A stretch of DNA of 9,438 bases, taken from Bacteroidales bacterium UBA3816 (GTDB lineage Bacteria > Bacteroidota > Bacteroidia > Bacteroidales > P3). Positions within the stretch are counted from its first letter, which is position 1. The number at the start of each line of letters is the position of its first letter. The stretch lies in the NCBI GenBank assembly GCA_002368955.1, contig DFDY01000037.1, positions 1 through 9,438 of the forward strand, in the 5' to 3' direction. A program made the translations under genes and the position numbers. The notes under the pieces are model-generated. The model saw only the letters and a list, made by a program, of their open reading frames with translations. It searched no databases and was not told the origin of the DNA. Positions 1-6,061 of this stretch are shown in pieces.

Positions 1-1167
1 CTGAAGTTCTCTCCCCATTTCGACACGCTGCTGGAAAGTAGATATCTTGTACAGAAAACAGACAGTTTGTATTATACACCAGAGTTTTATATCAAGGTGA
101 ACAAGTCAAACCTTTTCTTGGTTCTGAACATGTCCTTTTATTATACATCATCTTCGTCATCGCCACGAGACAACACTATGGTTTTTGACTCCGTCAATCA
201 TGTGTCGATTTTCATCTCGGAAAAGAATCAACTCAAAGGTTTTGTAACCGTCCATGATTTGGACTTGACACCGCGTAGCTGCTTGCATTTGGACGATAGC
301 GTAATTAATTCCAATTATCTTGCAAACTCACACATGAACGACATTGTTTTTGACAATGACAGCAATTTGGTTTTTATTCGAGGTATTGCGGCAAGAAATT
401 TTTTAGGGCAAGAATCTGTAACAAATTCGTTGTTTGTATTTCAAAACCACATTTTGCCAATAAACAATGATGCATTTGCCATATCTTTTGACAGACAAAG
501 TCTTGATTATCACTCCATCGGAATATTCCCTTCCTTAAGGAAATCAGGGATAGATCATGAACGGGAAAATTTTGCAGCAAAAAACAATAGGGTATATATG
601 CAAGGGTTGTTTTTTGAAGGATTAGCACTACCACACGATACCATAGAGACACCCAATCCAAGTTTTTATGGTTTAGCCTTGGCTGTTTTTGATTACCAGG
701 GTCATCTTATTGACGGTATAGATTACAATTCATATGCTATATTTCATACTGTTGGACCTATCGCCCTGTCAGATTCGACATTGTATCTTGTCAATCATTT
801 GAAAGCCGATGCCGATTTTGGGGAACATCATGTCTATGCGTATGGGGAGCCGTTTGTGTGTGTGGCCAAATACACGGATGCATCATTCATGACACCATAC
901 GTCTATACGCCGCAAGGGGGCGGGGAGCATGTCGATTTGACCGAGAACACACCTTGCACTCTATACCCCAATCCTGTCCGTGACAAGTTGTACGTTTCAA
1001 TGGACGAGCCTATGGTTGAAGCCTCAGTAATGACCCTTACGGGCATCAAGAAACAGATTCCTTTCAATGGAAACATGCTTGATATTGCATCCCTGCAGCC
1101 GGGAGCCTATATTTTAGAAATTGTCACAAACCAACATATTTACCGTCATAAAATCATCAAGTTATGA
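1..1167 (+). CDS. T9SS-exported protein, beta-propeller-like, 5' end outside window
   Basis: The frame is open from base 1, so the true start and signal peptide lie upstream; 388 residues are visible. The last 70 or so residues (from about 318) are a T9SS type A sorting domain: a YPNPV motif near residue 322, a middle 'VMTLTG' strand, then 'LQPGAYILEI' and a basic end, HKIIKL. This domain normally directs export across the outer membrane and is then cleaved. The part before it is rich in short beta strands. It has a segment, 'NDIVFDNDSNLVFIRG', like the 'D..GN.y..G' strands of Bacteroidota SBBP-type beta-propellers, so a propeller-like surface protein is likely (inference). No catalytic motif was recognised. 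Codon use is clearly more AT-rich than in the genes downstream. Its TGA overlaps the next start codon (ATGA), which suggests translational coupling. An ATG or TTG inside the frame should not be taken as the start, because coding sequence continues to the window edge. Confidence 0.85.
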   Translation: MKFSPHFDTLLESRYLVQKTDSLYYTPEFYIKVNKSNLFLVLNMSFYYTSSSSSPRDNTMVFDSVNHVSIFISEKNQLKGFVTVHDLDLTPRSCLHLDDSVINSNYLANSHMNDIVFDNDSNLVFIRGIAARNFLGQESVTNSLFVFQNHILPINNDAFAISFDRQSLDYHSIGIFPSLRKSGIDHERENFAAKNNRVYMQGLFFEGLALPHDTIETPNPSFYGLALAVFDYQGHLIDGIDYNSYAIFHTVGPIALSDSTLYLVNHLKADADFGEHHVYAYGEPFVCVAKYTDASFMTPYVYTPQGGGEHVDLTENTPCTLYPNPVRDKLYVSMDEPMVEASVMTLTGIKKQIPFNGNMLDIASLQPGAYILEIVTNQHIYRHKIIKL

Positions 1168-1289
1168 GAAAGTTATTATTTATTATCTGTGCGCTGCTGA
1201 CACTCTCCGGTATTCGCGCACAGACTTTGAGGGGGGGGGCTTGTCAACTTCGGGGAGAAAATTACCGCCAATTCATAGAGAACAAATAA
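1164..1289 (+). CDS. short reading frame with signal peptide, possible gene remnant
   Basis: The ATG overlaps the stop of the preceding gene (ATGA). It opens a 41-residue frame beginning MRKLLFIICALLTLSGIRA, a convincing Sec signal peptide with a basic start, a hydrophobic core and an Ala before Gln at the likely cleavage site. Only about 21 residues would follow cleavage. The frame runs through nine G (1231-1239) just after the signal peptide and ends at TAA 1287-1289, 15 bases before the next gene. It is either a small secreted peptide or the surviving 5' end of a larger exported protein lost by deletion or frameshift. A one-base change in the G tract does not restore a long protein: one G more gives a frame ending at 1393, inside the next gene, and one fewer ends at 1278. 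The overlapping start favours a real initiation site. Whether the product matters is unknown. Confidence 0.45.
   Translation: MRKLLFIICALLTLSGIRAQTLRGGACQLRGENYRQFIENK
1231..1239 (+). repeat. homopolymer tract of nine G
   Basis: Nine consecutive G directly follow the signal-peptide coding part of the small frame at 1164. Such tracts slip during replication and are also frequent sites of sequencing error. The frame effects of gain or loss are given under the small reading frame. Confidence 0.9.
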
Positions 1290-1304
1290 TTCGTGGTGGA
1301 AATT

Positions 1305-4300
1305 ATGGGCATTCGTTTCCATATAAGAATGTCGGCAATTGTGGGATTGCTCTTTTGCACGATACCCTTGATCGCCCAGCAGCCGACACTTGAAATCGTT
1401 GGTCCAAACAGGATATGCAACGCCAACGAATGCTATTTACACACCGAACCGCTGGTGACTGCCACTTGGCGGGTATATGACATGTCCAGCATGCAGCCCG
1501 TAGGCGACGATGAGACTGGCAAATATTACAGCGGGAGGTTCGCCACGGGGCGCTACCTGGTGACGGCGGAGCACCCGGCCTATTGCGGTCCGGCCACCTT
1601 TCTGCTGATAGTGAAGGATGTGCCGCCGGCACCCACGGTGGCTGAGATGATGCCGGACAACCGCCACACCTGCTGCCCGTACCAGACGGCGGTGCTCCGC
1701 GGCTCGCCGTCGAATCCGAACTACAGCCTTGTGTGGGCGCCTGCCTGCAGCACCGCCGCACCGCAGCAGTACAGCGGCGACAGCGTAGCCATCAGCTATC
1801 AGGCGGAGGTCTGCGACGTGCGGGTCTATCACTACGACCGTGTGCTGCAATGCCAATCGACAGGATACTATGTGCATCAGATGAGCGCCCTGGCGCTGGA
1901 CCCGACCACCCTGCCCACGAGCATCACGGTGTGTCCCAACAGCTTGGTCAATTTCACAGGCAGGGTTCTTGACCAGCGCAGCGACGGGGTGCTGTATGAA
2001 TGGAAGATACAGCCCACGATGCAGCACTGCGGCTCGGTGCAGGGCAGCCACCTGCTGCCGGATGTCACCCTGTCGGTCAACGACATCACCACCCCGACCA
2101 CCTTCGATGTGGAGTTGACGCGCACCTACTGCGACGCCAGCACCAATGTGAAACGGGTGACCATCCAAGTGGTTGACTATTCGAACAACACATTGACCGT
2201 CACAGGTCCGGACAATGTGTGCGTCCACGACCAGGAGACCTATACCGGCAGTGGCGGCAGCGCTTCGACCTACCGCTGGTCGATGGACGGCGGCCAGTGG
2301 CAGGGGAACCCCGTGACCGTGACCTTCGACCGTGCCGGCTTCGCGGACTTGACCTTGCGGTCCAACCCCTACAACTACTGCACCAACCCGGACATGCTGC
2401 CCAGCGCGGTGAAGACGGTGCATGTCTTTCCCGGCCCACCGGTGGCCGGATTGCGAAAGGGAGTTATGGGGGGGCTGACTACCGTGGAGGTTTATCCCAC
2501 CCCGACAGGGTCGGGATACTCCTACACATGGCAATTCATGGCGAACGGCACAAGCACCTTTGTCCCTGTGACGGGCAACACTCCCAGCATTCTCTTGCAG
2601 GGCGACGGCATCTATCAATGCACCGTCTCGGACGGCGGATGCAGTGTGACGCTGACCTGGGATAGCCGGAATGACGGACCACAGTTTCCCCCTTGCGACA
2701 GCATGGCAGTGAGCGGCAGCTACGACCCCTGTGCCAAGACCATCACCTTCACCGTTCCCTCCAACGAGCCCAACATTCTGTGGGACGTGCGACGCAACGG
2801 CACCGGCCTCAGCCCGCAGACGTCGGGCCCCAACAACCACACCGCCACCCTGACGGTCGGCGATGCGGGTCTCTACTATGCCGAGGCCACGGCGGATATC
2901 ATCGGATGCCGCAAAGGGAGGAAAACCCTGATGGTCGAGGTGGTGCCCGACATCACGATTGAGCAGGTGTGCGACAAGGTGGTGTTGCGGAACCACTCGC
3001 AGTACATCGACGGGAGCACGGTGCTGTACTTCTCGGTCAGCAACGACTGCAACAACACGGTGGATTACTTCCAGATGACGGCATCTACCACGTCCTACGA
3101 ACACACCCCTGCCTCGCCGAATCCCCTGCTCCCATGCACCTACACCTTCACCCTGACGGGGATAGGCGCCAACGGGAACATCACCCCCTGTGTCATCGGT
3201 TCCCAGACCATGTTCATGCCCCCGCAGTATGCTTACGTGGATATCACCTCGGCCAATGCCGCCCACAACCACAATGCCTGCGACAACACTCCCATCGAGC
3301 TCAGCGCCGTCCTGCACCCCACGGGGCAAATTGTCTCCTCTGTCTGGTCCTTCGGGGACAACAGCGGATTTGAAACCGACGGAGGACAGATTTGTCATAC
3401 TTTTAAAGAGGACCCGTATCCTTACAATGTTAGTGTTACCATCATGGATGAATACGGCTGCCAGCGGAATGCGATAGCGCCGATTACCGTCACTTCTCAT
3501 GCTGACAATCTTGATGGAGGTGGATTGAGCTATTATCCACAGAATATTTGTCCCAATACTAATACACCCCAAAACATTACATTCTCGCCAGGCGACAATA
3601 CCTATGACTACTATTGGACAATACCCCATTCGTCAACGACGACACACAACCACAACTATGTATATCCCACCTACTTCCCCGGGGACTACAAGGTGTATGT
3701 GACGAATACCAACTACTGCCAGAAGGAGGCCACGCGGAACGTGGAGTTCCTCTCCTCGCCGATAGCCGACATCTATGCCGAGAGCTTCAGCTGCTGTGTG
3801 GGGGACGAGGTGAAGTTCTACGGCAGCCAAGGACCCAGCGCGGACCCTCTGACTTACGACTGGGCCGTCACCTTCGGCGGCAATGTCTATCAGACCGGCA
3901 ACACGGCCAACATCGTGTTTGCCGCCCCCTATGCGGGGACATTCAATGTGACATTGACCGTCACCAACAGTGTCACCACCTGCTCCTCGACCGACACCAA
4001 GACCCTCACGGTCACCACACCTCCGACGGCACCCACCATCAGCGTGACGGGAAGCCCCTGCATCAGCGACGCGCCGGTGCAGCTCACGGCCTCGGGATAC
4101 ACGGGGACCATGCACTGGAGCAACGGACAGACGGGTACGGACGCATACTATTTCACTCACGGCCTGGCCTCGGCCTATTACTACGACCCCTCCATCGGGT
4201 GCCCGTCGGAGAAAGGCAAGCATAGAATAGACAAGCAGCCCGACTTCGACGCCCTGCTGACGGGATGCTATTGGAAATGCAAGGAATATTTCGACAATAT

Positions 4301-5525
4301 TCTCCCCGTCTATGGCATCACCGACGACTGGCAGACCATCGACTGGGATTGGCTGCTGGATGACAATTCTTTCGCCACGGGCTCGGGCAACTATACCTAT
4401 CTCCCCATACAGCTCCCTCTTCCGGGATTCGGCACCTACCAGCTGTCGGTGGATTATGAAGGGGGTGCTTGCAACGAGATCTCACCCAAACTGGTCATTG
4501 ATGAGAAGGAACTTTGCGACTGCGACAGTGTCAGCGTCAGCTATGAAAGGAAGATGTTTGTGGATGAGGAGTGCAGGGGGGTCTATGATGTCAGTGTGAC
4601 TGTGTGCAACCACTCCAAAGTCTATGACTTCTGTCCCGGAGCACTTGTGCAGATGCTGCAACTGCAAGGAGGTGCCGCGGTCAGTTCTAACTTTGTTCCG
4701 ACCACCATTTCCCCGAACGGATGCTACACTTTCTCCCTCCAGATCAATGTGCCGACGTTCGAGCCCTCGGTGGTCTGCTGCAAGCTTGTGGATTCAATCT
4801 GTATGCGCTGCGAAAAGGAATTCTGCATTGACCTGATACCGGACAAGATCACCTGCGAGGATACCATGTATATGGAAGATTTGTATGGGATTTCCGGTCT
4901 TTCAAGCCTTGTGGCGGGTTATTTCAGCTTCACAGTCGATGTATCTCCCGCAGATGAGGTTCTTGCATTTTGGAGCGAGCCACCGATGGTCATCAATTAC
5001 ATGTACGACGGTACAGCCTATGTGACAGGGTTGGGGATGATCGATGCGTCTGTGTTGTCGCAGCTGATGATGGAAAACGGGATGGTATGCTTCCACGCAA
5101 TTACCTGTGAGGATGGGGAATTGTGCAAACGCACGGTCTGTTTCCCTTCAGGAGATTTTTACGGGATGATACCTTTGGGCAAGACGGCTTCCGACAGCAC
5201 CATGGACAAAACGCTGGTCAGGAACCACGGCATCGGTGCAAAGGCCGAATCCCGCGACCTGCGCTTGATCCCCAACCCCACCACGGGGGAGGTCGCGATT
5301 GAAATGAGCAACCCCCTTTCAGGGGTGACGGTCGTGGGCAAGTCGGACGAGGTGACGGAGGTGGTGGTGATGGATATGCACGGGCGGAGGCTCGCAGCCT
5401 TCAAGGACACCGACCTCTTCAACATCAAAGAACTCCCCGCGGGCTCCTACATCGTCCGCGTCAAGACCCGTCGCGACAAGGAGGCCCCCGAAGAGGTGAA
5501 CTACCTGAAACTGGTGAAGAAATAG
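1305..5525 (+). CDS. large secreted PKD/Ig-like repeat protein with T9SS sorting domain
   Basis: This 1406-residue protein starts with a signal peptide (MGIRFHIRMSAIVGLLFC, then TIPLIA, cut near AQ/Q). ATG 1305 is preferred over GTG 1293, which adds four residues, and over ATG 1329, which would shorten the basic n-region. From about residue 26 to 985 there is a chain of Ig/PKD-like modules of roughly 70-90 residues, each opening with a cysteine-containing strand such as 'ITVCPNSLVNFTG' or 'DNVCVHDQETYTG'. The clearest PKD domain is about 655-731, with 'SSVWSFGDNSG' around W681; others start near C749, C830 and C919. Residues 988-1279 are cysteine-rich, with two similar halves. The C-terminus from about 1320 (IPNPTTGEV near 1322, then 'LPAGSYIVRV', ending KLVKK) is a T9SS type A sorting domain. 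The protein is expected on the cell surface or released. PKD arrays of this kind are typical of adhesins and polymer-binding proteins; no enzyme domain was recognised. It probably shares a transcript with the genes before it. Confidence 0.93.
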   Translation: MGIRFHIRMSAIVGLLFCTIPLIAQQPTLEIVGPNRICNANECYLHTEPLVTATWRVYDMSSMQPVGDDETGKYYSGRFATGRYLVTAEHPAYCGPATFLLIVKDVPPAPTVAEMMPDNRHTCCPYQTAVLRGSPSNPNYSLVWAPACSTAAPQQYSGDSVAISYQAEVCDVRVYHYDRVLQCQSTGYYVHQMSALALDPTTLPTSITVCPNSLVNFTGRVLDQRSDGVLYEWKIQPTMQHCGSVQGSHLLPDVTLSVNDITTPTTFDVELTRTYCDASTNVKRVTIQVVDYSNNTLTVTGPDNVCVHDQETYTGSGGSASTYRWSMDGGQWQGNPVTVTFDRAGFADLTLRSNPYNYCTNPDMLPSAVKTVHVFPGPPVAGLRKGVMGGLTTVEVYPTPTGSGYSYTWQFMANGTSTFVPVTGNTPSILLQGDGIYQCTVSDGGCSVTLTWDSRNDGPQFPPCDSMAVSGSYDPCAKTITFTVPSNEPNILWDVRRNGTGLSPQTSGPNNHTATLTVGDAGLYYAEATADIIGCRKGRKTLMVEVVPDITIEQVCDKVVLRNHSQYIDGSTVLYFSVSNDCNNTVDYFQMTASTTSYEHTPASPNPLLPCTYTFTLTGIGANGNITPCVIGSQTMFMPPQYAYVDITSANAAHNHNACDNTPIELSAVLHPTGQIVSSVWSFGDNSGFETDGGQICHTFKEDPYPYNVSVTIMDEYGCQRNAIAPITVTSHADNLDGGGLSYYPQNICPNTNTPQNITFSPGDNTYDYYWTIPHSSTTTHNHNYVYPTYFPGDYKVYVTNTNYCQKEATRNVEFLSSPIADIYAESFSCCVGDEVKFYGSQGPSADPLTYDWAVTFGGNVYQTGNTANIVFAAPYAGTFNVTLTVTNSVTTCSSTDTKTLTVTTPPTAPTISVTGSPCISDAPVQLTASGYTGTMHWSNGQTGTDAYYFTHGLASAYYYDPSIGCPSEKGKHRIDKQPDFDALLTGCYWKCKEYFDNILPVYGITDDWQTIDWDWLLDDNSFATGSGNYTYLPIQLPLPGFGTYQLSVDYEGGACNEISPKLVIDEKELCDCDSVSVSYERKMFVDEECRGVYDVSVTVCNHSKVYDFCPGALVQMLQLQGGAAVSSNFVPTTISPNGCYTFSLQINVPTFEPSVVCCKLVDSICMRCEKEFCIDLIPDKITCEDTMYMEDLYGISGLSSLVAGYFSFTVDVSPADEVLAFWSEPPMVINYMYDGTAYVTGLGMIDASVLSQLMMENGMVCFHAITCEDGELCKRTVCFPSGDFYGMIPLGKTASDSTMDKTLVRNHGIGAKAESRDLRLIPNPTTGEVAIEMSNPLSGVTVVGKSDEVTEVVVMDMHGRRLAAFKDTDLFNIKELPAGSYIVRVKTRRDKEAPEEVNYLKLVKK

Positions 5526-5562
5526 AAACGAGTTAGCGTAATTGTTCCACGAATAAAAGAGC

Positions 5563-5594
5563 AAGCCTATGGTGACAAATGCCGCCATAGGCTT
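5563..5594 (+). terminator. 10-bp perfect stem-loop after the PKD protein gene
   Basis: AAGCCTATGG (5563-5572) and CCATAGGCTT (5585-5594) pair perfectly around a 12-base loop, 37 bases after the stop codon. No T run follows, so it may be a 3'-end stabilising hairpin or a weak terminator rather than a classical intrinsic one. Confidence 0.5.
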
Positions 5595-5621
5595 ACTTAT
5601 GCTACCATAAGGGAACGATTT

Positions 5622-5643
5622 GGGCCTTTCGGCGAAAAGGGCC
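5622..5643 (+). terminator. second GC-rich stem-loop in the same intergenic region
   Basis: GGGCCTTT (5622-5629) pairs with AAAGGGCC (5636-5643) around a 6-base loop with one internal G-G mismatch. TTATATT follows on the + strand. ATAAGG (5607-5612) can alternatively pair with CCTTAT (5642-5647), giving a larger competing fold. It plausibly helps to insulate the upstream block from the promoter downstream. There is no long T tract. Confidence 0.35.
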
Positions 5644-5690
5644 TTATATTGCATGGACGAAAGGTGAAACGGATTTGGTGAAAGTTTTTT

Positions 5691-5721
5691 TTTGGTATGT
5701 CGATTTTATTTTGTACTTTTG
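5691..5721 (+). promoter_or_regulatory. Bacteroidota-type promoter for the riboswitch transcript
   Basis: TTTG at 5691-5694 matches the -33 element. TACTTTTG at 5714-5721 matches the -7 element TAnnTTTG fully. The spacing is 19 bp. Transcription should start around 5726-5729, at the very beginning of riboswitch helix P1, giving a leader of roughly 335 bases before ATG 6062. Confidence 0.8.
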
Positions 5722-5723
5722 CA

Positions 5724-5897
5724 ATCGGTTTGGTCGCCCGAGGAGGGCGCCAAGAGGGAAGCCGGTGAGAGTCCGGCGCAGTCCCGCTGCTGTAAGCTCA
5801 TAAGTTGAAGCCCAAGAAGATATGTCACTGTGCGTCGTCATAGGCGCATGGGAAGACGGGGCCGAGAGGAGCAAGCCAGAAGACCTGCCAAACCGAT
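5724..5897 (+). promoter_or_regulatory. cobalamin (vitamin B12) riboswitch aptamer
   Basis: This is a complete B12 riboswitch. The core reads GGGAA, then GCCGGTGAGAGTCCGGCGCA and GTCCCGCTGCTGTAA (5756-5795). Further on come GTCACTG (5825-5831), GGGAAGACGG (5850-5859) and the B12 box AGCCAGAAGACCTGCC (5874-5889). Helix P1 closes it: ATCGGTTTGG (5724-5733) is perfectly complementary to CCAAACCGAT (5888-5897). A small CGCCC/GGGCG hairpin lies between P1 and the core. In the known family, cobalamin binding stabilises the fold and lowers expression of the downstream gene, usually a B12 transport or synthesis gene. Here the first gene is a giant secreted modular protein. The exact ligand (adenosyl- or aquo/methyl-cobalamin) was not determined. 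Confidence 0.93.
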
Positions 5898-5906
5898 GAA
5901 ATCGGT
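5892..5906 (+). promoter_or_regulatory. hairpin competing with riboswitch helix P1
   Basis: ACCGAT (5892-5897), the 3' strand of P1, can instead pair with ATCGGT (5901-5906) across a GAA loop. ATCGGT also occurs at 5724-5729 as the 5' strand of P1, so the two pairings exclude each other. This is expected for a switch between ligand-bound and free states. Another hairpin, CGCTT/AAGCG (5909-5926), follows. Confidence 0.6.
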
Positions 5907-5948
5907 ACCGCTTTCGAGGAGAAGCGACCCGACCATGGTTTTATGCAC

Positions 5949-5994
5949 CGCCGCAACGGCGTGTTTGGCGTGTTTCCATGTTTGCCGTTTTTTT
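5949..5994 (+). terminator. riboswitch expression platform: candidate intrinsic terminator and alternative hairpin
   Basis: AACGGC (5955-5960) pairs with GCCGTT (5984-5989), directly followed by a seven-T run (5988-5994): the form of an intrinsic terminator, though with a long 23-base loop. The same bases can instead form a tight hairpin, CGCCG-CAA-CGGCG (5949-5961), which would break the terminator stem. Transcriptional control of the gene at 6062 is therefore plausible. About 67 bases separate the T run from that start. Sequestration of the start region was not seen. Confidence 0.55.
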
Positions 5995-6061
5995 CCCCGT
6001 CTGTTCTTACCGATACTGGAGATTGGAGATAATGCTATTAACAATTAAAAGTATCAAAAAC

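Noticed and set aside
1231..1239. Classical on/off phase variation of the PKD protein by the G tract
   Set aside because: The PKD protein has its own start and signal peptide 66 bases after the tract, and neither gain nor loss of one G joins the upstream signal peptide to its frame. In the present state the two are in the same frame but separated by TAA at 1287.
1121..1393. 90-codon plus-strand frame crossing the G tract
   Set aside because: It begins inside the first gene in another frame, has no signal peptide of its own and ends inside the PKD gene. It would matter only as the product of the small signal-peptide frame after gain of one G.
1437..3629. 730-codon open frame on the minus strand inside the PKD protein gene
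   Set aside because: It is exactly codon-aligned with the real gene, so it stays open only because the sense gene avoids TTA, CTA and TCA codons there. Its translation is His/Val/Arg/Gly-rich with no signal peptide or domain pattern, whereas the sense frame has a signal peptide, PKD motifs and a sorting domain.
1733..4225. Several plus-strand frames of 80-203 codons in another frame of the PKD gene
   Set aside because: All are alternative-frame shadows of one continuous coding region, rich in Arg, His and Gln with no domain pattern.
5830..6048. 72-codon plus-strand frame in the leader (and overlapping minus-strand frames)
   Set aside because: It lies within the riboswitch aptamer and expression platform, whose conserved RNA motifs explain the sequence. 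The translation is Arg-rich with no features.
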